From positions 1-50,895 of the IMG/VR virus record IMGVR_UViG_3300035670_000304: 50,895 nucleotides of DNA; one strand, written 5' to 3'. Each line of letters opens with the position of its first letter. Position 1 is the stretch's first letter. Shown here one piece after another: positions 44,100 through 50,790 of the stretch. A program made the position numbers and the translations under genes. Origin of the DNA: a virus. The notes beneath the pieces are model-generated. The model worked only from the letters and a program-made list of their open reading frames with translations. It ran no database searches and was not told the DNA's origin.

Positions 44100-44315
44100 A
44101 TGAAACAGTTATACGTTCATAATGGTAGTGCTTACCTCGTTTTAAGAAGAGTACCTATAGGGAAGTTTGAAGTAGACCAACACCCAGAAAATATGGAGCA
44201 AGTTAAAATGTATAGAGATTGGGTTGGGGCGGATCATGTTTTAAGAGACCAAACTCATTTTTTATTTGTAGAAACAATACAAGATGTAGAATTTGAAGAA
44301 ATAGAAAAGTTATGA
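44100..44315 (+). CDS. Unknown small protein
   Basis: 71 aa, beginning MKQLYVHNGSAYLVLRRVPI. Basic and polar, with VDQHPENMEQVKMYRDWVGADHVLRDQTHFLFVETI. Overlaps the next gene by 4 bases. No recognisable domain. Confidence 0.6.
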   Translation: MKQLYVHNGSAYLVLRRVPIGKFEVDQHPENMEQVKMYRDWVGADHVLRDQTHFLFVETIQDVEFEEIEKL

Positions 44316-44560
44316 CAGAAAAAGAAGTACAATTATTAAGATTTGAAAGAGAAGAATATGGTGATTGGGATGGAGACCACCACTACTATTCATACCAGAT
44401 TACAAATGGAATGTCCTTTATCTCAAGTGCAAGTGATGAAATCGGAGAAGATGGACAATGGTATGTAGATGTGTTTAACACACAAGATCCAATTCGTTTT
44501 TGGAAATTCGAGGAAGTTCAAAATCTTCTTAATATATTAGAGAAACATTTAATAAAATGA
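44312..44560 (+). CDS. Unknown small acidic protein
   Basis: 82 aa with EREEYGDWDGDHHYYSYQIT and DEIGEDGQWYVDVFNTQDP. Aromatic and acidic; overlaps genes on either side by 4 bases. Function unknown. Confidence 0.6.
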   Translation: MTEKEVQLLRFEREEYGDWDGDHHYYSYQITNGMSFISSASDEIGEDGQWYVDVFNTQDPIRFWKFEEVQNLLNILEKHLIK

Positions 44561-44778
44561 CAGTAAAAGAGTTAATAGAAAAACTAAGTGAGTTAGACCC
44601 TGAATTACATGTTTTTATCCCTGGTTATGAAGGTGGATACCACTACGCAGAAATTTCAGAAGTTAAAAATGTTTGTCTAAACGTAAACACAGCTTGGTAT
44701 TATGGACCACATGATGATCCAAAGATGTGCGCTAATGATCCAAATAGTTATAAACAAGTAAAAGGAATAGTATTATGA
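44557..44778 (+). CDS. Unknown small protein (phage T4-type hypothetical)
   Basis: 73 aa. MTVKELIEKLSELDPELHVFIPGYEGGYHYAEISEVKNV is a pattern (helix then acidic strand) seen in many small phage proteins annotated as hypothetical. Overlaps preceding and following genes by 4 bases. Function unknown. Confidence 0.65.
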   Translation: MTVKELIEKLSELDPELHVFIPGYEGGYHYAEISEVKNVCLNVNTAWYYGPHDDPKMCANDPNSYKQVKGIVL

Positions 44779-44882
44779 TGAAATGGTTTGAGACACACCT
44801 CGGTTTTTTATTTATTAAACCAAGACGAAGAGCAGCATATGCAGAATATTTAAGAAAAAAATATAACAATGAACAATATTGA
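44775..44882 (+). CDS. Very small basic protein
   Basis: 35 aa (MMKWFETHLGFLFIKPRRRA then AYAEYLRKKYNNEQY). Amphipathic N-terminal helix and Arg/Lys-rich end. Overlaps the previous gene by 4 and the thymidylate synthase gene by 14 bases. Packing supports it, size does not. Confidence 0.45.
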   Translation: MMKWFETHLGFLFIKPRRRAAYAEYLRKKYNNEQY

Positions 44883-45975
44883 ACACCAATATCTTAAACT
44901 CCTTAAAGACATTTTAGATAACGGAGTACAAAAACAAGATAGAACAGGTACAGGTACATTAGCTGTGTTTGGAAGACAGATTCGACACAAGATGTCAGAA
45001 GGGTTTCCTTTGCTCACAACAAAGAAAATGCCATTCCGTCTTATAGCAACAGAGTTGATGTGGTTCCTACGTGGTGATACAAACATTAAATTCCTTGTTG
45101 ATAATGATTGTCATATTTGGGATGGTGATGCGTATAAGAACTATTTGAAACACAATGATGAAGTATCTAATTATTGGATTAAGAAAAATCCCGAAATTGA
45201 AAGTAGATGGAAACCATACTCACAAGAAGAATTTATTAATAAATGTAAAACAGATCCCAAGTTTGCTAAAAAGTGGGGTGAATTAGGTCCAATTTATGGT
45301 AAGCAATGGAGAAATTGGAAAACGGTATATGATTCCAACATAAGTAAATGGGATGGTGAAGGTGAAAATGCAATACCTGTTTTTGAAGTAATCAACAAAC
45401 ATGACCAAATCGCAAACCTAATCCGTGACCTTAAAACAAACCCAGACTCAAGACGATTAATGGTTTCGGCTTGGAATGTTGGAGAATTGGATTCAATGGT
45501 TCTTCCTCCTTGTCATTATGGATTTCAAGTTTATACCCGAGAGTTGAGTTTCGCAGAGAGAGTTAGGTATTATGAAACTACATTTGGAAGACTACATTTT
45601 ATTCCACCATCACCAGATGCACTTGATGCTAGAAATATCCCAACACGAGCAATCTCGCTAATGTGGAATCAACGATCAGTAGATACATTCTTAGGTTTAC
45701 CATTCAATATTGCATCTTATGGATTGTTATTACAAATCATTGCAAAAGAAGTTAATATGGTTCCTGATGAATTGATTGGTAACTTAGGTGATACACATTT
45801 GTACTTAAACCATTTAGATCAAGCAAAGGAACAGTTAAACAGAGAACCATATCCACTACCAAAACTATTTTTCAAATATGGAAAAGAAACATATATTGAT
45901 GATTACGAGTTAGATGGATTTGTATTAAAAGACTATCAAGCGCATCCACACATTAAAGCACCATTATCAAATTAA
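44869..45975 (+). CDS. thyA: Thymidylate synthase (ThyA)
   Basis: 368 aa, longer than the usual 264-286. Landmarks: QDRTGTGTLAVFGRQIRHKM, ELMWFLRGDTNI, PIYGKQWRNW, DSRRLMVSAWNV, the catalytic Cys215 in VLPPCHYGFQVY, LMWNQRSVDTFLGLPFNIASYGLLLQIIA and GDTHLYLNHLDQ. The added length comes from two in-frame insertions, about residues 90-135 and 230-265, which keep the core motifs intact. It converts dUMP to dTMP with methylene-tetrahydrofolate. No intron break is seen, unlike T4 td. Confidence 0.95.
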   Translation: MNNIEHQYLKLLKDILDNGVQKQDRTGTGTLAVFGRQIRHKMSEGFPLLTTKKMPFRLIATELMWFLRGDTNIKFLVDNDCHIWDGDAYKNYLKHNDEVSNYWIKKNPEIESRWKPYSQEEFINKCKTDPKFAKKWGELGPIYGKQWRNWKTVYDSNISKWDGEGENAIPVFEVINKHDQIANLIRDLKTNPDSRRLMVSAWNVGELDSMVLPPCHYGFQVYTRELSFAERVRYYETTFGRLHFIPPSPDALDARNIPTRAISLMWNQRSVDTFLGLPFNIASYGLLLQIIAKEVNMVPDELIGNLGDTHLYLNHLDQAKEQLNREPYPLPKLFFKYGKETYIDDYELDGFVLKDYQAHPHIKAPLSN

Positions 45976-45979
45976 TCCA

Positions 45980-45991
45980 TATTTATTAATA
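45980..45991 (+). promoter_or_regulatory. Possible T4-late-like motif
   Basis: TATTTATTAATA ends on the first base of the ATG at 45991, similar in placing to 19658. One base differs from the common form. Confidence 0.35.
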
Positions 45992-46425
45992 TGATACGAC
46001 TAATTGATTTACTAAGGGAAAGTTTAGATAATGAAATATTTAAACTAAAAGCTATAGGTTATGAAATAATAGATAAATACACTTCAGGCATATATACTGC
46101 TTTTTTACTTTATGATCCTAAAGAAGATGTATATGAAATAGCTCTTACATCTAATGATCAAGAATTTACAACTTTCCAATCTCAAATTAAAAAATCCCCA
46201 CAAGACAGTAAAACATCTGTAATATCTTTTAAAGATATAGTTTTTAAAATTAAAGAATGGTTAGATAAATATGGTGATTTAGTAGTAGGATCATTAAATA
46301 AAAATAGAACATACAAATACCATCAATTATTAAAAAAGTTTGGTTTTAATGTAGGGGATATATCACATGATAAACCCACAACATATTTTCCCGAATCGTG
46401 GAATTTTAACATTATGTCAACATAA
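45991..46425 (+). CDS. Unknown protein with possible processing site
   Basis: 144 aa. It starts MIRLIDLLRESLDNE; L-R-E at residues 8-10 fits the prohead-protease pattern, and the late-type motif before it matches other tagged genes. The body has alternating strands and helices (YEIIDKYTSGIYTAFLLYDPKEDVYEIALTSND), ending in KFGFNVGDISHDKPTTYFPESW. Whether it is a packaged protein is uncertain. Confidence 0.6.
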   Translation: MIRLIDLLRESLDNEIFKLKAIGYEIIDKYTSGIYTAFLLYDPKEDVYEIALTSNDQEFTTFQSQIKKSPQDSKTSVISFKDIVFKIKEWLDKYGDLVVGSLNKNRTYKYHQLLKKFGFNVGDISHDKPTTYFPESWNFNIMST

Positions 46426-46432
46426 ATTAAAA

Positions 46433-46855
46433 ATGGAATTACTAAATTCACACCCAATTAAAAAATCCGATTTAGGTTTTCACGGTAACCTATTTGGTGG
46501 CAAACTTTTAGCATGGATAGACGCTTCAGCAGCAGGCTACGCAATGCAACTATGTGATACACCTCGTATGGTAACAGTTTCAATTGACCAATGTAATTTT
46601 GAAAGACCGGCTCGTGAAGGTCAATTGCTTAAAATTTATGGTTGGCCTAAAGAAATTGGAAATAGCTCTATAAACCTATATATGGAAGCTAGAGCCCATA
46701 ACGTTTATACAGGCAATCAAGCTGTTGTTTTAAAAACACATATTACATTTGTTCATATAGATGAAGAAGGACATTCTATACCATTAGGTGAAAAAGCAAG
46801 AAGTAGGGTAAAAAATCTTTTAGTTGAAAAATCTAAAGGAGAACTTGGAAAATAG
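46433..46855 (+). CDS. Hotdog-fold acyl-CoA thioesterase (YciA-like)
   Basis: 140 aa from ATG 46433; longer in-frame starts overlap the previous gene. HGNLFGGKLLAWIDASAAGYAMQLC carries the family's G-x-x-x-G-G-x-x-L-x-x-x-D/N active-site helix (Asp in place of the usual), then VDQCNFERPAREGQLLKIYGW, and the C-terminal strand TGNQAVVLKTHITFVHIDEEGHSIPLG. YciA-type enzymes hydrolyse long-chain acyl-CoA. It is an uncommon cargo for a phage; a role in membrane lipid supply or in modifying host fatty acids is conceivable. Confidence 0.75.
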   Translation: MELLNSHPIKKSDLGFHGNLFGGKLLAWIDASAAGYAMQLCDTPRMVTVSIDQCNFERPAREGQLLKIYGWPKEIGNSSINLYMEARAHNVYTGNQAVVLKTHITFVHIDEEGHSIPLGEKARSRVKNLLVEKSKGELGK

Positions 46856-46875
46856 AATATCTTTTCGTATATTAA
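46844..46875 (+). promoter_or_regulatory. Bacteroidota-type -33/-7 promoter
   Basis: CTTG at 46844-46847, 20 bases, TATATTAA at 46868-46875, 9 bases before ATG 46885. The -33 element lies within the last codons of the thioesterase gene. Confidence 0.65.
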
Positions 46876-46884
46876 AATAAAAAA

Positions 46885-46992
46885 ATGAGTAAAACATCAA
46901 GTAAACAAAAATTAGAAGTCTTACACAGTTGGATTTCATGGGTGTCAAAACAAAAAGGATATCCAAAAAGCAAACCTAAAACCAAAGTATAA
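46885..46992 (+). CDS. Very small basic protein
   Basis: 35 aa (MSKTSSKQKLEVLHSWISWV then SKQKGYPKSKPKTKV), with a clear promoter just upstream and an A-rich start context. Its stop overlaps the TATAAATA motif at 46988. Function unknown. Confidence 0.5.
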   Translation: MSKTSSKQKLEVLHSWISWVSKQKGYPKSKPKTKV

Positions 46993-46995
46993 ATA
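46988..46995 (+). promoter_or_regulatory. T4-late-like promoter TATAAATA before RNA locus
   Basis: A perfect TATAAATA at the end of the small gene, just upstream of the structured RNA region. If used, transcription would start near 47002 and run into the RNA locus at late times. Confidence 0.5.
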
Positions 46996-47074
46996 AGTAG
47001 ATGACCATGAAATGAAACCAAACAAACTAAAAGCGCCCACAGTGGTACATGGATCAGGCGCTTTATCTACTGGA

Positions 47075-47147
47075 AGTCAGGTGTACTTAAATGGTAAAGT
47101 ACCTAACGCTTAATTAGGAAATGCAGGTTCGAATCCTGTCCTGGCTA
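47075..47147 (+). tRNA. tRNA-like element, anticodon loop CGCTTAA (possible tRNA-Lys CTT)
   Basis: A full cloverleaf can be drawn: acceptor AGTCAGG/CCTGGCT (one G-T pair), D arm ACTT-AAATGGTA-AAGT, anticodon stem CCTAA/TTAGG with loop CGCTTAA, a 4-base variable region, T arm GCAGG-TTCGAAT-CCTGT, discriminator A. The T loop is canonical and the D loop has the expected GG. The loop has G where U33 is almost universal, and three bases join acceptor and D arm instead of two. No CCA is encoded. It may be a degenerate tRNA-Lys, or a tRNA mimic within the larger RNA. Confidence 0.6.
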
Positions 47148-47672
47148 CAGCAGTTACTTGACGTCCTATAGTACAGTAACAACCATTGGCATGTGGGGCA
47201 TTGCATGAATGGGGGCGCAAGGTAAGAGAAACTTGCAACGGTGGAGTGCCGAAAACATTAGAAACGCTCGTATGGGTGATCATGCGTTAGATGACAAATC
47301 TCCACTTTTTAAACACATAAACTCAGGTACCCATACAGCGGTGAGATGGGCTAAGTTAGATACAATTCCTCGGAGCTGGGAGTAGAATGCCTGAGAGTGT
47401 GTTTTTAAATATGTATAGAAAACACCCCACCAACATGAAAATGTTGGGACCATCTAGTGATACTGTTGCTAGATCCTCCCCTGTAGATAGTATCTACAGG
47501 TCAAGTACCAGACAGCATGCCGTAAGATCTGCTCACTATATCTGGTCTTTTTGGATATTGGGAAATTGGATTGCTGTAATACCTGTCCGGCCAGACACAC
47601 TTACTCAACCATATAACCAACTATCGCCCTCTAACAAGTACTAAGGACGCTTGGAAAACTGTTAGAGGGGAC

Positions 47673-47687
47673 AATGTAGGAGTTCTT
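47673..47687 (+). repeat. Left arm of 15-bp inverted repeat
   Basis: AATGTAGGAGTTCTT is the perfect reverse complement of AAGAACTCCTACATT at 48139-48153. The two arms enclose only the gene at 47711-48124. They could pair in RNA as a closing helix, or be the ends of an inserted segment. Confidence 0.85.
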
Positions 47688-47710
47688 TGACATTTTAAAA
47701 ATTAGAAAAC

Positions 47711-48124
47711 ATGGAAATAACATCATTTGTTTTAGGTATGCTTACGATTGTAGCAGCAATTATGATAACCGCTATTGTTGTAGGTATGGTTAAAATTAAT
47801 CAATTAAAAAACAAAACAGAAAATCTAACACAATTGTGTGCAGCAATTGAAAGTGATTTAAGACATGAAATCACAAATGTATATGATAGTATGAACCGTG
47901 AAGATGAAGGTATACGACGTATTATTGAAGATACAAATCGTGATATCACATTGGTTGAACGAACCATTATGCAACGTATTGACAAAGTCGATGAAGAACA
48001 TAACAAGCATGAAGATGATATTCATCGTCAAATTGATCAAACTAAATCTTATATCGATTCTCGAATTGATAAGGTAATAGTAAAAGGAACCTTAGATGGT
48101 TCTAAACAAGTAATAAAAGGATAA
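47711..48124 (+). CDS. Membrane-anchored coiled-coil protein
   Basis: 137 aa. One N-terminal membrane helix (SFVLGMLTIVAAIMITAIVVGMV, residues 5-27), then a long heptad-rich coiled coil (INQLKNKTENLTQLCAAIESDL and onward through RIDKVDEEHNKHEDDIHRQIDQTKSYIDSRIDKVI). Anchored with most of the protein on one side of the membrane. Size and shape resemble phage spanin- or lysis-inhibition-like or membrane-organising proteins, but no match can be claimed. It sits between the two arms of the 15-bp inverted repeat. Confidence 0.7.
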   Translation: MEITSFVLGMLTIVAAIMITAIVVGMVKINQLKNKTENLTQLCAAIESDLRHEITNVYDSMNREDEGIRRIIEDTNRDITLVERTIMQRIDKVDEEHNKHEDDIHRQIDQTKSYIDSRIDKVIVKGTLDGSKQVIKG

Positions 48125-48138
48125 AAATAACCAGTCAC

Positions 48139-48153
48139 AAGAACTCCTACATT
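48139..48153 (+). repeat. Right arm of 15-bp inverted repeat
   Basis: AAGAACTCCTACATT, exact complement of 47673-47687; lies 14 bases after the stop of the coiled-coil gene. Followed by TTATTTCCTC, not a typical terminator tail. Confidence 0.85.
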
Positions 48154-48166
48154 TATTTCCTCATAG

Positions 48167-48177
48167 TATTTATAATA
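48167..48177 (+). promoter_or_regulatory. T4-late-like promoter motif
   Basis: TATTTATAATA, identical to those at 6556 and 22642, ends 7 bases before ATG 48185 of the secreted protein. Confidence 0.5.
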
Positions 48178-48184
48178 AAATGCT

Positions 48185-49258
48185 ATGAAAAAATTTTTAT
48201 TTGTCTTTGTTTTCCTTTCAACATTTATTAACGCTCAAACAGTTATCCGTTACGATTACATGGAAACATGGGATTGGGCAGGTTTATGGTGGACACCAGC
48301 GGCTTCAGCAGGTTGGTTCACTAATGCTTCAGTTACACCTACTGAAAGCGCTGTATTATATGGTTTAGGTAGTGGCACATCTATTGTAGAGCAAGATTGG
48401 TATTCTTTACCTAATGTAACAGGTTTAAATATAAACAACCAATATCAACTTAAATTTAAATTAGCATCTTATACATTTTCAAATCCAACAGCTACAACTA
48501 GAGGTGTAGATGTAGCAGATTATGTTTCTGTTCAAGTATCCACTAACGGTGGAGTATCTTATGTTACTGAAATGAGAATAACAGGAAACAGTAACGCTAC
48601 TTGGCCATATACAGCAACAGGTGCTCTTACCCATACAGCAAATGGCACATTTACAAATTCAGCTGCACCTGCAGGTGATGTATATCAATCTCCTATTGGG
48701 GCATCTACAACAGGCCCTTCAACAATTACATTAAATTTACCTTTAAATATTTCACAAGTTGCAGTTGATATTTACTGCAGAGCAAATTCAGCAGGAGAAG
48801 AATGGTGGATTGATAATATTCAATTAATTGAAATAGTATCTTTACCTGTTGAAATGGTTTCATTTGAAGGTTCAAATACAGAACAAGGGAATCTTTTAAT
48901 TTGGAAAACAGCCTCAGAATATAATTCATCTCACTATTTAATTGAACGTTCAACAACAGGTGAATTTAATGAAAATACAATTATTGGAATTAAACAAGCA
49001 GCAGGAAACAGCACAGAACTTTTAACATATACTTTTGTTGACAACGATTATCGTTCTGAAATAAATTATTATCGTATTACTCAAGTTGATGTAGATGGGC
49101 AATTTAAAATATATGGCCCTATTTCAATCAACAATACTGAGAGTATTAAAAAGATGGTTAAAATAGTAAATGCTTTAGGTCAAGAAGTAGATGAAACAGC
49201 AACAGGTGTTTTATATGAGGTGTATGAAGATGGTACTTCAAAGAAAATTATTAGATAA
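48185..49258 (+). CDS. Secreted protein with Bacteroidota LPVE domain and T9SS-like tail
   Basis: 357 aa. Sec signal MKKFLFVFVFLSTFINA ending before Gln18. Residues 18-215 form a beta-sandwich-like domain (NNQYQLKFKLASYTFSNPTATT; EEWWIDNIQLIEI) like a carbohydrate-binding module. Then comes LPVEMVSFEGSNTEQGNLLIWKTASEYNSSHYLIERSTTGEF through INYYRITQVDVDGQFKIYGPI, a domain very common in exported Bacteroidota proteins. It ends KIVNALGQEVDETATGVLYEVYEDGTSKKII, resembling type A sorting tails of the type IX secretion system. A phage protein built to be exported by the host; a role on the cell surface is inferred. Confidence 0.8.
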   Translation: MKKFLFVFVFLSTFINAQTVIRYDYMETWDWAGLWWTPAASAGWFTNASVTPTESAVLYGLGSGTSIVEQDWYSLPNVTGLNINNQYQLKFKLASYTFSNPTATTRGVDVADYVSVQVSTNGGVSYVTEMRITGNSNATWPYTATGALTHTANGTFTNSAAPAGDVYQSPIGASTTGPSTITLNLPLNISQVAVDIYCRANSAGEEWWIDNIQLIEIVSLPVEMVSFEGSNTEQGNLLIWKTASEYNSSHYLIERSTTGEFNENTIIGIKQAAGNSTELLTYTFVDNDYRSEINYYRITQVDVDGQFKIYGPISINNTESIKKMVKIVNALGQEVDETATGVLYEVYEDGTSKKIIR

Positions 49259-49290
49259 TTTGTTTTTTTAAAAAGGTTTTCGTATATTAA
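49259..49290 (+). promoter_or_regulatory. Bacteroidota-type -33/-7 promoter
   Basis: TTTG at 49259-49262, 20 bases, TATATTAA at 49283-49290, then 4 bases to ATG 49295, so a nearly leaderless transcript is expected. Confidence 0.7.
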
Positions 49291-49294
49291 GATT

Positions 49295-49627
49295 ATGAGT
49301 AAATTAAATCAAGTTAAGATCCCAATAACACTAGATAACCTAAGTGATATGTTACCACCACCAGAACAACCTAAATGGAAGCTTGTTAGGGAACGAGATG
49401 GTTTAACTAAACAATCTGCTGAAGTAAAGTGGATTGAATGGGATGAAAATGGTTTTTTCGAAGCAACACATGATTACCCAGATATAGGAAGATCTTTAAT
49501 AATGTCTCCATTCAACTATTACTTCACTTGGCAAACCACACCAATGACAGGTATACAAGAGCAACGAGAAGATTATATTTGTTTTGATACAGAAAATAGT
49601 AGATATGAATTATTTAAAATAAAATGA
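49295..49627 (+). CDS. Unknown small protein
   Basis: 110 aa (QVKIPITLDNLSDMLPPPEQPKWKLVRERDGL and WIEWDENGFFEATHDYPDIGRSLIMSPFNYYFTWQTTPM). Trp/Pro-rich alpha/beta protein. First gene after a strong promoter and overlaps the next by 4 bases. No family recognised. Confidence 0.65.
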   Translation: MSKLNQVKIPITLDNLSDMLPPPEQPKWKLVRERDGLTKQSAEVKWIEWDENGFFEATHDYPDIGRSLIMSPFNYYFTWQTTPMTGIQEQREDYICFDTENSRYELFKIK

Positions 49628-49875
49628 AACGAACAATAATATATGCAGGTGATGCCGCCTGGAGCCGTAAAGCATATCTAACCATAGAAGATGATACAGT
49701 TGAATTTGATTGTTCAGATGGTGAATATGGTCCAATCCGTTTCCCTTTACAAACATTACTTAACGCTTTAGACTCCCATATGGAAGAAGATATGTCTGAT
49801 TGGGATGTTACATTAATGGATGGATTAGAAGATGAAGACTTTTCTGATTGGGACCCAGATTCAAACGGATATTAA
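49624..49875 (+). CDS. Unknown small acidic protein
   Basis: 83 aa. Starts MKRTIIYAGDAAWSRKAYLT; acidic C-terminal half (SHMEEDMSDWDVTLMDGLEDEDFSDWDPDSNGY) that could be a DNA-mimic-like tail, though that is speculation. Overlaps the preceding gene by 4 bases. Confidence 0.65.
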   Translation: MKRTIIYAGDAAWSRKAYLTIEDDTVEFDCSDGEYGPIRFPLQTLLNALDSHMEEDMSDWDVTLMDGLEDEDFSDWDPDSNGY

Positions 49876-49882
49876 AAAAATT

Positions 49883-50584
49883 ATGGGAAAGCTTAAAATT
49901 ACACTAATTTCAGATACACATGCTAAACACCTCCAAATTACAAAGGATTTACCTGGAGGTGACATTTTGATACATGCTGGCGATTTTATGTCTTCAGGAT
50001 ATGGCTCATACGAAGCAGAAGAATTTTTTAAATGGTTTGATGAAATAGATAATTACGATACAAAAGTATTTATTGCTGGTAATCATGACCGCATAATGGA
50101 AGATGAACCTGAATGGGTTCAAAGGACTTTACCTGGTTATAAAACAATAGAATACTTACAAGATAAAGGTATGGGTGTTATTGTAGGAAATGAACCTGAA
50201 ATTAAACTGTATGGTTCACCTTGGCAACCAGAATTTTTCAATTGGGCATTTAACTTGCTTCGTAACGGAGAGGAAATGAAAGCAAGATGGGATGCAATAC
50301 TAGACAATACAGATATTTTAATCACACATGGCCCCCCATTTGGGTATTTAGATATACCAGGTGGACAAAGTATACGAGTTGGATGTGAAATGTTACGTGA
50401 ACGAGTAGATACAATACGCCCAAAAATTCATGTGTTTGGACATATACATGGAAGTTGGGGACATTATTTTGATGGACATACACATTTCTTTAACGCATCT
50501 GTTTTAGATGAACGTTACACGTATGCTCATGAACCATGGGTTTTTGAATGGGATAATATTACAAATGAAATAACTTGGTTATGA
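49883..50584 (+). CDS. Calcineurin-like metallophosphoesterase
   Basis: 233 aa from ATG 49883; upstream in-frame ATG at 49832 overlaps the acidic gene. Motif order D-x-H (LISDTHAKH), G-D (LIHAGDFM), G-N-H-D (IAGNHDRIM), H (LITHGPPFGYLD), G-H-x-H (HVFGHIHGSW), all five metal-binding blocks present. Substrate may be a nucleotide, a 2'-3'-cyclic phosphate, DNA ends or a phosphoprotein; phages carry such enzymes for several jobs. Overlaps the next gene by 4 bases. Confidence 0.9.
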   Translation: MGKLKITLISDTHAKHLQITKDLPGGDILIHAGDFMSSGYGSYEAEEFFKWFDEIDNYDTKVFIAGNHDRIMEDEPEWVQRTLPGYKTIEYLQDKGMGVIVGNEPEIKLYGSPWQPEFFNWAFNLLRNGEEMKARWDAILDNTDILITHGPPFGYLDIPGGQSIRVGCEMLRERVDTIRPKIHVFGHIHGSWGHYFDGHTHFFNASVLDERYTYAHEPWVFEWDNITNEITWL

Positions 50585-50790
50585 AACAGACAGCGGTAGA
50601 GTGGTTGGTTGAACAAATTCTTAAAGAAAAAGGATTAGTTGATTTAGATATACAAGCAGCCAAAGAAATGGAGAAAGAGCAGATATGTGAAGCATATACT
50701 ATGGGAGTAAGTCCTATGTTGAGTATATGGAGATTTGGTGAAGATTACTACAACGAAACCTTTAAATCAGAACAGAATGAAACCATTTAA
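50581..50790 (+). CDS. Small unknown protein
   Basis: 69 aa from ATG 50581 (MKQTAVEWLVEQILKEKGLV), a start often seen in phage hypotheticals, followed by helical DLDIQAAKEMEKEQICEAYTMGVSPMLSIWRFGEDYYNETF. A TTG six bases earlier is not needed. Overlaps genes on both sides. Function unknown. Confidence 0.65.
   Translation: MKQTAVEWLVEQILKEKGLVDLDIQAAKEMEKEQICEAYTMGVSPMLSIWRFGEDYYNETFKSEQNETI

Larger units (their letters stand above)
46997..47700 (+). ncRNA. Candidate large structured noncoding RNA
   Basis: About 700 bases with no believable coding frame, visibly richer in G and C than its surroundings, and dense with complementary segments. Clear helices: AAAGCGCC 47030-47037 with GGCGCTTT 47057-47064; CCAACAT-GAAA-ATGTTGG at 47430-47447 (a GNRA loop); CCTGTAGA/TCTACAGG around 47480-47500; ACCAGA 47507-47512 with TCTGGT 47541-47546; CCCTCTAACA 47627-47636 with TGTTAGAGGG 47660-47669. 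GTGGAG 47241-47246 with CTCCAC 47300-47305 and GTATGGGT 47270-47277 with ACCCATAC 47329-47336 would cross, forming a pseudoknot. A tRNA-like element lies at 47075-47147. Reminiscent of large ornate phage RNAs (GOLLD, ROOL), but I cannot show homology. Confidence 0.7.

Noticed and set aside
44869-45975. Intron in the thymidylate synthase gene, as in T4 td
   Set aside because: The frame is open from start to stop with all motifs in order; the extra length is in-frame coding sequence.
47387-47644. 85-aa open frame within the RNA locus
   Set aside because: It crosses several perfect hairpins, has no start context like other genes here, and its product has no sensible composition; structured RNA explains the region better.
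46997-47700. tmRNA, RNase P RNA or group I intron
   Set aside because: I looked for the tmRNA resume and tRNA-like ends, the RNase P P4 core and the intron P/Q/R/S core and saw none; no split gene flanks the region.
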